Positions 10,302 to 21,996 of a stretch of DNA of 64,000 nucleotides are shown here, in pieces (the stretch's first letter is position 1; each line of letters starts with the position of its first letter). Both the position numbers and the translations under genes were made by a program. The stretch is from assembly GCA_003545705.1 (NCBI GenBank), contig QVLQ01000027.1:186001-250000 (forward strand), given 5' to 3'. The notes under the pieces are model-generated. The model saw only the letters and a list, made by a program, of their open reading frames with translations. It had not been told where the DNA came from and did not search any database. The stretch is from Acidomyces sp. 'richmondensis' (taxonomy: Eukaryota > Ascomycota > Dothideomycetes > Mycosphaerellales > Teratosphaeriaceae).

Positions 10302-13300
10302 TTATTCGTCCAATCCGTCTTCCCAACCCCCCGTCTGCTCTAGATGATTCTTAACCCTCGCCTTGCACTCTCCCAAGCCATCTCCGAGTGCTTCTTTCCA
10401 CTGACTCTCCACTTCACCAACTTTCTCTTTCAAATCCTCATCCAACCGTCGTTCAGCCGCTTCTTTTGCCTGCACGAGTTCGCTTTGCAGTCCCGGGTCG
10501 TCAGGTGAAACTGCAGAACGCTCGATTTCGATCAGGCGCAAGTTGATCTTCGAGGTGGCTGTCCGCACCTCATGCAACAGGCAAAGAAGGTTGGTCTGTG
10601 ACTCAATGAATTGGTAAGTGGATTTCTCGGCGTGGCTGAGTAGGCTGTATAAGTATTGCATGGGATGTTCGTGGTATGCTGGATTCTCCTCATATTCCTG
10701 GGGTGGAATTTGGATTTCAAATCTTCCGCTCAGATCAGGTGGTACACGATTTATCACCTCTACTAAGTGAGGAGCGATATCCCTACAAAACCAAAATGTT
10801 AGCATTGTAAAGGTGAATTTTGCCGGCTGGAGGATATGGGGGAGGTGGAAGGGAAGGTCGGGGCTTTACCAGAATGCCGACAGCTGATCCTCAACACCAC
10901 GAGACACATTCTTTTCCATGACCTGCTGTAAATCCTCGAAACGTTTAAGGCTTTCTTTTACAAAAGCTTGCTGGCGGTCGCGGGAGTCTTTAGAGAAGAA
11001 GAGGGTGGCCTCTTCGATCTTCGCTTGAGCTTTCTGAATTCTGTAAGGCGTCAAGATGACCTCGGAGTATTTCTCACTCCGCGTCGCATGCAAGTCAAAC
11101 ATTTCTTTGTGCAGTTGTTCACGGGCCTCGAAGAGCCACTTTAGCAAAGTTAATTTCTCGAGCCGTTCGGGTTGCTCGTCACCTTCCTCTTGTGCCTGAT
11201 TTGGATCAGACGATTGGGCGCCCCAAGATAACTCCGCACGTAATTGACCAATGCTAGCAGTCGCGCTTTCAATCTTCTCCGTCAATATCGTGTTGAGAGG
11301 TTGTGCCACCTGTGTTTCGAAGAGGTCAAAGTTCGCCCGGGCGCCGGCTTTTCCGCGTTCAGACTCCTCTGCGTCGAACTCTGCTTCTGCTTGTGCTGCT
11401 TCGGCAAAGGAGAGGGTTCCATCCGCTACCTTGGCTTGAATGCTGAGCCGTAGCTTGGCACGACGCTCTTTGGCATCTTGTTTTTGTTGCTGCTGGACTC
11501 TGAAGTCTTGATTTAGGTATTCATCCTTGATGCGCTGGATCTCGGTGCGATCCATTAGCTGACGGTGCTCACTACGCCGCTCGCTCAGTAGAGGATGTTT
11601 GTTGTTGACTGCAGGATGGTGGCGTGGGTAAGGAGGGGGGAGGGTAACAAGACGAGATACATCTAGAGGCTCAACGCCGGGTGTTGATGATTTCCTCTCC
11701 CGCGTAACTGTGGGGGGAGCGGGGGTTGCCATTGGAGTGTCAAAATCATTTGTTGCTTCATGCCAACCAACTTTCTCTGGTGGATATTCGCCTCCCGGCG
11801 GTGCAAAAGTCTGCGTGCTTGCCCCAGGGGTAGCAGAAAATGCCGGAGACGGCTCCACGTCCTGCAATTGTGATGCGCGGATGCCCATATATTTCGTCTC
11901 TCGACGACTCTTTTCGATCCGATCGGGTTTGCCGATAGACCCAGATCCGGAGTTGCTCTGCTCCCACCAACGACTCGGTGCACGTCCTCTGGAACTGTCT
12001 TCATCTTGTGACGCGCTTTGAGCTACACTTTGGATGGGCGATAGTGAAGGTTTAAACGTTTCTGCCCACTGCCGCGACTCAGATCGCTCGGAGATTTCGG
12101 CGTGATCTCCAACTGAGCCAACATCTGTTGCCGGGGTACAGTCTCCGAACGAAGACGCCGAGCTTGGTACTGCTCCTTGAGCCGAGCCCGGCTGACCGTC
12201 GGATGCCCAAGACGGGATGGTAGGGTCGAAAGACGACATGGAGGTGCTGGGTGTAACGGCCCGCTTTCCTGCGCGGGTGTAGGAGCGCCACATGTCCCTC
12301 GTAAGATCAACTATATCTTCAGCCATGTTACGATATGCAGACATGTATCGATCCCGACGTAAACGAGACTCGTGTACGATGAAATTGGCGAATAGCTCAA
12401 GACGATCCTCGTCCGAAGCAGCTGCGGCCTCTTTCTCGATGAAATTCCGATGCCGCTCCATAGCCTGCAAAGCGAACGCATCAAGCCTTGTCGAGGTTTT
12501 CATAGACGCGCTCGATGCAGGGCGAGAAGGGCTCAGAGGAGCGGGGATCGAAGCATCTTCATTCGGGATATGGAGCAAATGGGAAATGGGACGGTCGCTT
12601 GAGGCACTTTCGGGGATTCGCGTAATAGTCTCCCTGACAATGTCGGTCTCCTTTTTTCCAGCAGCCGGAGTGTATGGAGGCGTTAATACCGTCCCAGCTG
12701 CACTAGACGATGGGAGGCTGGAAACCGAGCGAGCATGACTACTTGACGCGGCTTTCGGTGAAGGCTCCGCATATCCAGAGATCGTTCGCATGTGCTCCCT
12801 TCTCCGGCTGATCGAGCCGTTGCCTGTGGGTGAGACAAGCTGATCACTGGTTCGAGTCTTGTTGTCTGCGGGGGGGGAGACTTCATTCCCATTTGGTTCT
12901 CTAGTCCGTCGGCTGCGTGACCTGCGCTCTCGTAAGGCGCTTGAGTCGCGTTTCGCAGGCCTTCTGGAAATCCCTGCCTCTTTTGCTCCGGTATCGATCC
13001 GCAGAGGTTGCCACTCAGAGCCCGCCTCTGGCTGAGGTACACTGGTCTCAGGTTGAACTTGAGTTCGTATAGGCGTTTCGTCCACCCAATCGGCAGGAGT
13101 TGGTGGAACAGGGCCAAGCGCGGATGCGGCAGCAGCTGCAGTTCTTCTCATATGCTGCGCTTCGAACCCACTTTCCGATGACGCGCTGTTCGGCCTGGAG
13201 CCCGATGTAGGAGGATATCTGTTGAGACTTTGTGACCTGGCTCCAACTGGCGGTGGTCCCGGCGGCGGTCCCGGCAATGGCATGCCTGGCTGCCAACCAG

Positions 13301-14300
13301 TATCGCAAGACGAACGTTCTTGATGACCGGGAGCTGGCGATTGAGAAAGCGGCATGTGCCCTGTCGACGCGGCTCTCCTTGCCGCGGGAGGGCGTGCTTC
13401 TGCAAAGTGGGGTGTTTGTACGGTATTATTTGGCTGTGGCGCGTGAACTTCTGGCTGAGTGGCTTGCTTTCCACGCAGGCCAGACAAGAACGCTCGAGGT
13501 CCACTCAAGCCCGATGCGGATCGCTCCCGATGTCGTGAGGATTGGCTTGGCGGAGGCGGGAACGCAGGCGACATTGGCACATGAGGTGAATTGCGGGAAG
13601 AGTCAGACGGGAGAGGAGAAGCAACAAAGCTAACACTTTCGCGCATTGCCGCCGTTCGATGAGCGTACTGGCTTCCACCAGGAGTTTCTGGGCTATACGG
13701 CGGAGGAGGGGACGGCATGGCTTCTATGTGTATCTTAGTCAAGACAGGTTCTCAACGGATGGCGCATCATGCCTGTGCTTTCAACTACGCTTCTCTGACG
13801 AATCGATATCACTAGAGGGATCATTCTGCACGCACCTTCCATGCCGGTCGCCTCTCTCGTGCTCGAAGCATGGGTGCCGCTTCTCCCGAACACCATTTGT
13901 GAGCCGGAAACCTGTCTGGTTTGCGTCCATTGTCTGGGGTTATATGGCTCCATTGGGCTCCTCAGAGGCAGTGAGCAGGACTGTGGGTGGAGTGCACTCG
14001 GTGTCATCGGCACGGGTGTGTTTGGACTAAAAGGATACGGCGTGTTGCCGGCCGAAGACTGTCCCGACCCGGCAGGTTCTGATACATGCGTTTGTGATAG
14101 CGGTGAACTCCCCTGCGACCTCAAAAATGTCGTTGTGATCGAGTGCGGCTGGCCGGTGATTTGCCGATGTCGATGCTGTTGCTGCTGCGCGTAGAACTCA
14201 TCGGGCGTATTGGCGGCCGACCGAGCCGTCGTGGGCGGATCGGGGGGAAGGGGCAGAGGGGAGGGGGAGGGAGGGCGTTGTTGTCTCTGTGGTCACTCAT
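10302..14300 (-). CDS. Large serine/proline-rich protein with C-terminal coiled coil, function unknown
   Basis: Three exons are supported. Exon 1 ends at 13836 (GTGCGT donor); intron 13835-13724 has a TGACTAAG branch site; exon 2 is 13723-10870; intron 10869-10783 is next; exon 3 is 10782-10302. The joins keep the frame, and the product is about 1,266 residues. The first two thirds are low-complexity Ser/Pro/Arg; the last 450 residues are charged helices predicted to form coiled coils and end in a conserved-looking block (SAFWDIAPHLVEVINRVPPDL). I do not recognise the family. The only upstream ATG (14300) is one base out of frame with the exon 1 coding sequence, near a six-C run at 14241-14246. 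Either there is an indel in this run or a further 5' exon exists. An in-frame ATG at 13718 would give a shorter protein. Confidence 0.7.
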
Positions 14301-15419
14301 GGTCTCGTCTGGCCCTCTCGAGCAACACGGCCCAATGAGGGACCAGCCGATACAACAAGAGGTACCTCACTACCCACCAAACGCTAGGACCGGCGACGTG
14401 ATGCGGTACAGATGGGCAGAGAGGGCAGCGAGTAAGAGCGCGTATCAAGCCTAAGAAACACACGCCCACAATCCCTCATGCGCGCCACCGAATCGCTACA
14501 CGGAACAGGGTCTGTGACCGGGCTGGTTGACCGTGCATTAAGCATTTCAGGCCCTCCTTGTCGCAGGCCATGGAGCGAGGGAGAGAGTTGGAGGGGTTAT
14601 AAGACGTCGAAAAATCCTGGAGCTACGATTGGGCCCATCACCGCAGGCCAAGCATTACTGGTGCATCTATCATCTATTTTTGTGGTCGGCGTTGTCTTTA
14701 ATAGTTGATCCTCCTGCAAGATGTCCTGCGCCGATATCGAACCGAGGGGATAAACGATTCAGACGAATGGGAGAGGGCGCACAGCGAGGTCCAACGTGCA
14801 GTGGTGCTTGATGCGGCTTGCATGGTCAGGCCAATGGCTCTCGTCACGTCGCATCTAAGCGCCCGGCACTCGGCTGCAGGGCAAATCAGTGGAGGCGCTA
14901 ACATCGATAAGGAGAGTGACTGCTATCGGCACGTGATGAAATTTGGACTTCACTTCAACCGCAAATGTGATGGTACGGTCGTCCGGCGAGTGAAGAGCGC
15001 AGTGGTGGATCATGCATCGTACGTCCAGTGAAGAGATGCCAGGATGTCGTGACGGAAGTGATCTGAGAAGCTGTAGGGAGACGAACAACAGGCGGGGCAG
15101 TTGTGGTACGCAACCATGAAGAGGTATAACGCATACCGAAGGAGCAGTGGCTGATGTTGGTGGCTTGACCATACATGGGCAGGCAACTCGTCTACCAGCA
15201 GCTAATCCATCAACCAACAGGGCCCACCTCCCTCTTATCCGGCAAATGAATAAGGAATGAATGCTAGTTAGCCAGCCCATGGTGACAGGCCCTCTGCGCA
15301 TTTCCTCGTTAGCAACGGGGCTAGTTGAAAATCCGTCCAAGCACACCCTTTGCAGAGCGTGTCACCTTCACCTCAACCGGCCGAGCTGCTCGTCTTACTC
15401 CCAGTACGAGAGCTCGGCA
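14301..15419. other. Intergenic / 5' region of the coiled-coil gene
   Basis: This 1.1-kb GC-rich stretch lies between two minus-strand genes. It must hold the promoter and 5' leader of the coiled-coil gene and the 3' flank of the G-patch gene. Several open frames on both strands lack motifs. A missing 5' exon of the coiled-coil gene could lie here, but I cannot identify one. Confidence 0.4.
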
Positions 15420-17645
15420 TCACTTTCCTTCTGCTCGCTGCACCAGCTTCTCTTCCAGTCCAATCGGATCGTAGATTGCTCGGTCGCTCTTCCGTTGAGC
15501 CCAAACGACGTCCCCTTTTAGATATACCACGACGCCTCCTTTGCCAGTTGCGCTGGCCGTGATACGGAAAAGTGGCAAACCAGTCTGAGGATGTGCTTCT
15601 CTCAACGGCACCATGGTCAGATCTTCCTCCGCGCACCAGGCCTCCACTACATCCTTGAAGTCGGCGTTTTCCGCGCTTGCCAGCCGAGGAGCAGGTTTAG
15701 GGGCGTCCAGTTTCTGTGCTATGGTCTTTGCGATCGGCTTCGCGGGACCGGCAGCGGGAGGCGGTAGATTCGTCAGCGGGAGACCTTCATCTAGAAGGTC
15801 TAGGCCAGCATGAACCATATCAGTGCCTTTTTCCCATTGTTTCAAGACCTCAGGATGACTCGATAGCTCATCAGGCAGTTGCTGTTTCCACCAGCTGAGC
15901 CACTGACCAATCTCTTCGAAGTTGGCATCTTCCGTTGTGAGCCAGAGATGAAGGGTTGAGAGCCATTTTGGGAAGAATTCGGCGGCTAGGAGTCGAGCAA
16001 AGACGTCAACCTTGAAAAACTCCTGCCATTTCAGCGTATTCTCCAGCGGGGTAAGATTTTGATCTGCAGGATTGATGTCGAATTCTTGCGACAAGTAAAG
16101 GGACAGTCGAGGTAACAGATGTCGCACCAGGATGTGATCGAGCTCGACCCGTAGAAGATCTCGCCATTCACTCAATCCTGGCAGCACGCCATTACTAATG
16201 TCCCAGCTATCAAGCACTTGCCGTAATCGTCTTTTGACATCTGCCATTAGTCCACTGGATGCCTTCAGATCGAGCTGATAAGGTGGCAGGTAAGGGAGCC
16301 AAGGAAATATCCAAGAGTGCGGTTGCATGTACTTGACGGTGGGATGTTTATGGTGATGGCCACGTTTTCGGGGATCCCATGATTGCAATGCAGTAGCCAA
16401 CTTCGGCACAAGAAGTTGATCAATGAGATTACTGTATACGAATGGTGGCAGAAGCGGTCTCCAGGATTGCACCACTTCTGTCAATGCCTTGTGATCTAGC
16501 ACATCCCAATTTGTAATAGTTGTACGAAGCTTTGGCAGCCAGACTGTGTACATGAGCGTCTCGTACGGCGTAGATGCATTCTGCCTTCTAGATCTGCTGG
16601 AAAGTTCGTCGAGAGGGGCGTTGTCGTTTAGCGTTGCCACTTCATCTTGATCCCGAACACCGAGAATGGTTCGGATCCGATAGAGATCTTTGACGAAGAG
16701 ATTGGGTTCCTGTAGCGGATTCCACGTCGCCATTTCGTGCTTGAAAATAGGCACAATTGCGCTTACAGCCGCTTCAGCCAATCCGTACCGAGTAATGTCG
16801 TATTTGTGCTCATTTTGAAGCTGCTCAATCAAGTCAATTTTGCGTCGGAAATTATTCCGAATTGAATCTTCCGCGCCATCAAAACCCTCCACGTCGTTCA
16901 TCCTCAAAGTCTCCATGGCCTCTACGATCGCCTGTAAATTTTCTAAACTTTGTTTCTGTTGTTCGATGTCTACCTGATGCTGACCTTCACACTCTTCAAT
17001 ATAAACTCTCTGCTCTTGCACACCATGCCATGCTTCAATGAATGCTTCTAATTCCAATCGCTCCCGTTTGGCTATCTTCTCCGCCTCTGATTCGGCCGTC
17101 GCACTGCCCTCCCGCATGATTCCAGCTGCGCTCGTAAGCATCTTTCTATTTGTGCCAGTCGCATCAATTATCGAACTCAGCATTGTGGGTGGAACGTCTA
17201 GCCCTGGGGCTGCAGCACGCACATCCGCAACGGTCTTGAATTTCGTCTTCGGCCTCATTGATGACCCAGGTGTTGTCGTTCCACTTCCAATCCTAGAACC
17301 TCCTTGCAGCTTCTTTTTCCTCTCCCTTCTCTTCCTCCTCTCCTCTTCACTGCTGTCCTCATAAATCTCGCCTCTCCTCTCCGCGGCCCGCCGTTGTTCC
17401 TGCTTATACTGTTCGGTGCGTTCTTTCACAGCGCCAACTCCTGCACCTTGCGGTCGTAACTTTACTTCAATCGGGTTTATGATTCCTTCACCTTCTTTAC
17501 CCAAGCCCTGACCTTCTTTGTATCCCATCTTTGCCATCATGCGCTCAGCGAAGGACATCTTTCCGCCCCCGGCCACCATCTTTGGAGCCTTGTGAGGGCC
17601 AGAATAGGAACCCTGATATTTGCGCTTCATCTTACTGCCGTCCAT
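15420..17645 (-). CDS. G-patch splicing factor TFIP11/Ntr1(Spp382)-like
   Basis: This is the probable partner of the DEAH helicase Prp43/DHX15 in spliceosome disassembly, in the nucleus. The single exon gives 741 residues from ATG 17645 (A at -3, G at +4). The frame extends further upstream, but that part reads as untranslated leader. The G-patch lies at about residues 31-75, with FAERMMAKMGYKEGQGLG and the downstream PIEVKLRPQGAGVG. A basic, Glu/Arg-rich helix follows (about 75-125), then the long GCFC domain in the middle (for example LLPPFVYSNLIDQLLVPKL and the W-rich PHSWIFPWLPYLPPYQL). The C-terminal globular segment with VPLREAHPQTGLPLF is typical of the TFIP11 tail. Length and order fit fungal orthologues. 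Confidence 0.92.
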   Translation of the reverse strand: MDGSKMKRKYQGSYSGPHKAPKMVAGGGKMSFAERMMAKMGYKEGQGLGKEGEGIINPIEVKLRPQGAGVGAVKERTEQYKQEQRRAAERRGEIYEDSSEEERRKRRERKKKLQGGSRIGSGTTTPGSSMRPKTKFKTVADVRAAAPGLDVPPTMLSSIIDATGTNRKMLTSAAGIMREGSATAESEAEKIAKRERLELEAFIEAWHGVQEQRVYIEECEGQHQVDIEQQKQSLENLQAIVEAMETLRMNDVEGFDGAEDSIRNNFRRKIDLIEQLQNEHKYDITRYGLAEAAVSAIVPIFKHEMATWNPLQEPNLFVKDLYRIRTILGVRDQDEVATLNDNAPLDELSSRSRRQNASTPYETLMYTVWLPKLRTTITNWDVLDHKALTEVVQSWRPLLPPFVYSNLIDQLLVPKLATALQSWDPRKRGHHHKHPTVKYMQPHSWIFPWLPYLPPYQLDLKASSGLMADVKRRLRQVLDSWDISNGVLPGLSEWRDLLRVELDHILVRHLLPRLSLYLSQEFDINPADQNLTPLENTLKWQEFFKVDVFARLLAAEFFPKWLSTLHLWLTTEDANFEEIGQWLSWWKQQLPDELSSHPEVLKQWEKGTDMVHAGLDLLDEGLPLTNLPPPAAGPAKPIAKTIAQKLDAPKPAPRLASAENADFKDVVEAWCAEEDLTMVPLREAHPQTGLPLFRITASATGKGGVVVYLKGDVVWAQRKSDRAIYDPIGLEEKLVQRAEGK

Positions 17646-18810
17646 CCTGGGCAAATATCTCGGGTAGAAGCATAATACAGTTTGGTGGTTGAGGAGGATC
17701 TCAAAATGTAGGGATGCATGACTCATGTTGCGGGTCCACCCGCTTTTACCTGACACAAAAAAAATACATACATTTGCGGCCAAATTAGAGTGGTTGAGAT
17801 GACGAGGACGGATCACCGAGTTCACGCGCAGTCTTGAATGACCACCGCGCTTCAACTATTACAAACGCCAGATTACTTGAGACTGAAAAAAGAAAATATG
17901 ATATCGGTACCGGAAGACTGCCAACCAATTATAATGATACGGAGAATCTTTTGCAGTAAATAGTCCCCTGGTATTGTTTGAGCGGATCAGAAAGCCGATC
18001 ATCCTCCAGATCGCAATTAGATAAATAGCTCACCAATTCTCCAGTGTATTGATTGGCCACATATAGGTAACATGCTGGCTTACTTGTTGAGGTTACCCGG
18101 GAGTCAAGCGCTAGTTCTCGTGGATTTAGAACGTTCAAGAAACGGTATAGCAGTAGGAGAGATATTTTCTTGCCGACTTTATTAAGATTTAAGATCTTCA
18201 AGGCTTTCGGAGAGAGAGCGTTTTATAGTAATGCTCTGAAGGAATCAACGATGCCACTTAGATCATGAAGACAACGCGACCACTCCTGCAGAAGAACTAG
18301 TCTCCCTCTATGACAAGCCGTGAGATTTTGATCTTGCAGGTTCAAGGCTTGAATAATAGACTGATGACTAGAAAGGCTAGGAACAGGGTGGGTGATTCTA
18401 AGTCTGGTATCTGGTTTGGAGCCTTGGAGTCTTCCCGAACGTTCTTATTAGATCTTGCCTTAGAGTATGCTTAATGTGGACCGGAAAACGTGCCATGGAA
18501 AACCTCGATTGCCGCGGAAGATTGCGAATTATGGTATGGTAGGAAGTTGAAAGACAACACAGTGGGTTAATGGCGGAGGTTCTATGGCGGGAAAGCGGAA
18601 TTACACTGTGGCGTTCCACCCATCCAATCGGAAGAAGGAATCGGGAGTTCCGGCTCGTCACCGTGCAAGAGCAAGTAGGATACCATGACAAAAACAACCG
18701 TCTTGTTCCTCAAACCTTCGATCTTCAGACACCTGTCACTCTTATCCCTACGGTCGTATCTTCATTTTTTCACGTCATCGACGACTGTCTATCGATGAGC
18801 CCCAGCAAGC
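17646..18810. other. Divergent intergenic region between the G-patch gene and KGD1
   Basis: Two conserved genes are transcribed away from each other across 1.17 kb, so both promoters lie here. No coding sequence is recognisable; the short minus-strand frames at 17929-18201 and 18398-18697 have no motifs. Pyrimidine-rich sequence just upstream of the KGD1 ATG is usual for fungal 5' leaders. Confidence 0.5.
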
Positions 18811-21800
18811 ATGCTGCACAGCCAACTTTGTCAATGCGGTAGACGACTCGCCACTGGCAGCCCTGCTGCTGCCCGGCGCTTCTACACCACTCCTGCACGC
18901 CATGCACCACGAACGGCCCTGATCACGAAGAGGCGAGAGCTGGGAGTCACCTTTTACAACAAGTTTACCTCGCAACACCGGCGATATGCCGTCGCCGCCG
19001 AAGAGACTGACAAGGGTGTCGACCCTTCGGATTCCTTCCTACAGGGCAATACGGCCAATTACGTCGATGAGATGTATATGGCCTGGAAGGAAGATCCATC
19101 GTCGGTACACATCTCGTGGCAGGTCTACTTTAAGAATATGGAGAGCGGTGAGATGCCCACCAGTCGGGCCTTCACTCCGCCTCCGACCATTGTGTCGCAG
19201 GTAGGGGGCGTGCCCAGCCTCCGCGGGATACAAGGGGGTTTAGCCGAAGAGGCTGGCAGTGATGTTATGAATCATTTGAAAGTCCAGCTATTGGTGCGGG
19301 CATATCAAGCGAGAGGGCATCATAAGGCCAACATTGACCCTCTCGGCATTCGGAATGAAAAGCAAAATCCGCAGTATATCCAACCCAAAGAGCTCGATCT
19401 GAAGCACTACAACTTCAGTGAGAAAGACTTGGATCAAGAGTTCGCATTGGGCCCAGGCATTCTCCCTCGCTTCAAGACGGATAAACGGGACAAAATGACA
19501 TTGAGAGAGATCATCGAGGCCTGCGAGAGGATATATTGCGGTTCTATTGGTGTAGAATATATCCATATCCCGGACCGAGAACAATGTGATTGGCTCAGAC
19601 AACGTATCGAGGTACCTGAGCCGTATCGATATTCGGTCGATGAGAAACGTCGCATTCTGGACCGTCTTATCTGGTCTTCCTCTTTTGAAAGTTTTCTAGC
19701 CACAAAGCATCCTAACGACAAACGGTTCGGTTTAGAAGGCGGCGAATCATTGATTCCTGGCATGAAGGCCCTCATCGACCGCTCCGTGGACTATGGCGTC
19801 AAAGACATCGTCATCGGCATGCCACACAGAGGACGATTGAATGTGCTGTCGAACGTCGTTCGGAAACCCAACGAGTCAATTTTCTCTGAATTCGCTGGTT
19901 CCGCTGAACCCTCTGATGAAGGCTCCGGCGATGTCAAGTACCATCTGGGAATGAATTTCGAGCGTCCAACCCCATCTGGCAAGCGCGTACAGCTTTCTCT
20001 AGTGGCAAATCCGTCGCATTTGGAAGCTGAAGATCCAGTTGTATTAGGCAAGACCCGTGCCATTCTCCACTATAACGACGATGAAAAAAACGCTACTTCC
20101 GCAATGGGTGTTTTGCTTCACGGTGATGCTGCCTTTGCCGCACAAGGTGTGGTGTACGAGACTATGGGCATGGCCGCTCTTCCGGCGTATCAAACTGGCG
20201 GTACTGTTCACATCATTGTGAACAACCAAATCGGTTTTACCACGGACCCACGCTTTGCGCGCTCCACACCTTATTGCTCAGACATTGCCAAATTCGTCGA
20301 TGCACCGGTCTTCCACGTTAACGGTGACGATGTGGAAGCGGTCAATTTTGTTTGTCAACTTGCCGCAGATTGGCGGGCTGAGTTCAAGAAGGATGTTGTT
20401 GTTGACATGGTCTGCTATCGGAGACAGGGCCACAATGAAACAGATCAGCCTTCGTTTACACAACCATTAATGTATAAGAAGATCTCTGAACAGCCTCCGG
20501 TGCTAGATAAATACGTCAAGCAACTGTTGGATAACCATACATTCACCAAAGAAGATATAGACGAGCACAAGAAGTGGGTATGGGGCATGCTTGAAGAGTC
20601 ATTTGCAAGATCCAAAGATTACCAACCGACTTCTAAAGAATGGCTGACTAGTGCGTGGGACGGGTTTAAGTCACCAAAAGAACTTGCCACGGAGGTTCTT
20701 CCGCATTTGCCTACTGCCGTTCCTGAGGATCAGCTTAAGCACATTGGCGAAGTTATTGGCCAACCTCCAGAGGGCTTCCACGTGCACCGCAATCTCAAGA
20801 GGATCTTGAACAATCGTACGAAGACTGTGCTTGATGGAAAGGGAATAGATATGTCGACCGGTGAGGCCTTAGCATTCGGCTCTCTATGTATGGAAGGCCA
20901 CCATGTCCGCGTTTCTGGCCAGGACGTCGAGCGTGGAACATTTTCTCAACGCCATGCTGTACTCCATGATCAGGAGAACGAAGAGACATACACACCTCTC
21001 AAGCATCTCAGCAAGGACCAAGGCTCTTTCGTGATTTCCAACTCTAGTCTATCCGAATATGGCGCTCTGGGTTTCGAGTATGGATATTCCCTATCCTCGC
21101 CCTCTGCTCTAGTCATCTGGGAAGCTCAATTCGGCGATTTCGTCAACAACGCGCAGTGCATTATTGATCAGTTCATTGCATCTGGTGAAGTCAAATGGCT
21201 TCAGCGATCTGGTCTCGTTATGAATCTGCCACACGGCTACGATGGTCAAGGCCCTGAACACAGCTCTGGTCGCATGGAGCGCTTCCTTCAGCTTTGTAAT
21301 GAAGATCCTCGGATATTCCCCAGCCCCGACAAGCTCGAACGGCAGCATCAGGACTGCAACATGCAAATCGCCGTCTGCACCACTCCCGCAAACAGTTTCC
21401 ATATTTTGCGTCGACAAATGAACAGACAGTTCCGCAAGCCGTTGATCAATTTCTTTTCAAAATCTCTCCTGAGGCACCCATTCGCTCGGTCCAATATTGA
21501 AGACTTCACAGGTGATTCACACTTTCAGTGGATAATTCCAGACCCTGCGCACGGTTCGGAAGGTTTCGATGGATTTAAATTGCAGCCGAAGGACGAGATT
21601 AAGAGGGTCATACTGTGTTCTGGACAGGTCTTCGCTGCACTGTTCAAACACCGGAAAGAGAAAAATTTTACGGATACTGCCATTACGCGGATCGAGCAGC
21701 TGAACCCTTTCCCTTGGGCTCAGCTCAAGGAGAACCTGGACTCGTACCCCAATGCTGAAACAATCGTGTGGTGCCAAGAAGAGCCCCTCAATGCGGGTGC

Positions 21801-21996
21801 TTGGTCTTTCACGCAGCCGCGCATTGAAACTCTGCTCAATAACACCGAGCATCACGATCGGAAGCACGTCATGTATGCTGGCCGGAATCCGAGCGCGTCG
21901 GTGGCGACGGGACTGAAGAGCACGCACTTGAAGGAGGAGCAGGATTTGTTGGAGATGGCTTGGACAGTGAGACAGGATAAGTTGAAGGGCGAGTAG
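18811..21996 (+). CDS. KGD1: 2-oxoglutarate dehydrogenase E1 component, mitochondrial
   Basis: This is the thiamine-diphosphate-dependent E1 of the 2-oxoglutarate dehydrogenase complex, the TCA-cycle step from 2-oxoglutarate to succinyl-CoA in the mitochondrial matrix. A single exon of 1,061 residues starts at ATG 18811. The N-terminus is Arg/Ala/Ser-rich and lacks acidic residues, as expected of a presequence. The family N-terminal motif NYVDEMYMAWKEDP is near residue 83. Active-site blocks are GMPHRGRLNVL (about 335), GDAAFAAQGVVYETM (about 439), NNQIGFTT (about 472) and GYDGQGPEHSSGRMER (about 808). The length matches fungal Kgd1, and no break is seen. Confidence 0.98.
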   Translation: MLHSQLCQCGRRLATGSPAAARRFYTTPARHAPRTALITKRRELGVTFYNKFTSQHRRYAVAAEETDKGVDPSDSFLQGNTANYVDEMYMAWKEDPSSVHISWQVYFKNMESGEMPTSRAFTPPPTIVSQVGGVPSLRGIQGGLAEEAGSDVMNHLKVQLLVRAYQARGHHKANIDPLGIRNEKQNPQYIQPKELDLKHYNFSEKDLDQEFALGPGILPRFKTDKRDKMTLREIIEACERIYCGSIGVEYIHIPDREQCDWLRQRIEVPEPYRYSVDEKRRILDRLIWSSSFESFLATKHPNDKRFGLEGGESLIPGMKALIDRSVDYGVKDIVIGMPHRGRLNVLSNVVRKPNESIFSEFAGSAEPSDEGSGDVKYHLGMNFERPTPSGKRVQLSLVANPSHLEAEDPVVLGKTRAILHYNDDEKNATSAMGVLLHGDAAFAAQGVVYETMGMAALPAYQTGGTVHIIVNNQIGFTTDPRFARSTPYCSDIAKFVDAPVFHVNGDDVEAVNFVCQLAADWRAEFKKDVVVDMVCYRRQGHNETDQPSFTQPLMYKKISEQPPVLDKYVKQLLDNHTFTKEDIDEHKKWVWGMLEESFARSKDYQPTSKEWLTSAWDGFKSPKELATEVLPHLPTAVPEDQLKHIGEVIGQPPEGFHVHRNLKRILNNRTKTVLDGKGIDMSTGEALAFGSLCMEGHHVRVSGQDVERGTFSQRHAVLHDQENEETYTPLKHLSKDQGSFVISNSSLSEYGALGFEYGYSLSSPSALVIWEAQFGDFVNNAQCIIDQFIASGEVKWLQRSGLVMNLPHGYDGQGPEHSSGRMERFLQLCNEDPRIFPSPDKLERQHQDCNMQIAVCTTPANSFHILRRQMNRQFRKPLINFFSKSLLRHPFARSNIEDFTGDSHFQWIIPDPAHGSEGFDGFKLQPKDEIKRVILCSGQVFAALFKHRKEKNFTDTAITRIEQLNPFPWAQLKENLDSYPNAETIVWCQEEPLNAGAWSFTQPRIETLLNNTEHHDRKHVMYAGRNPSASVATGLKSTHLKEEQDLLEMAWTVRQDKLKGE

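Noticed and set aside
13719..13742. Start of the coiled-coil protein at 13742
   Set aside because: The codon there is TTG, and this stretch is the branch point and acceptor end of an intron.
13659..14454. Plus-strand open frames of 100-120 residues
   Set aside because: They are antisense to exon 1 of the coiled-coil gene, whose splice junction and proline/serine composition support the minus strand.
17646..17855. N-terminal extension of the G-patch protein
   Set aside because: The extension lacks conservation-like sequence, while ATG 17645 has good context and begins the usual basic N-terminus.
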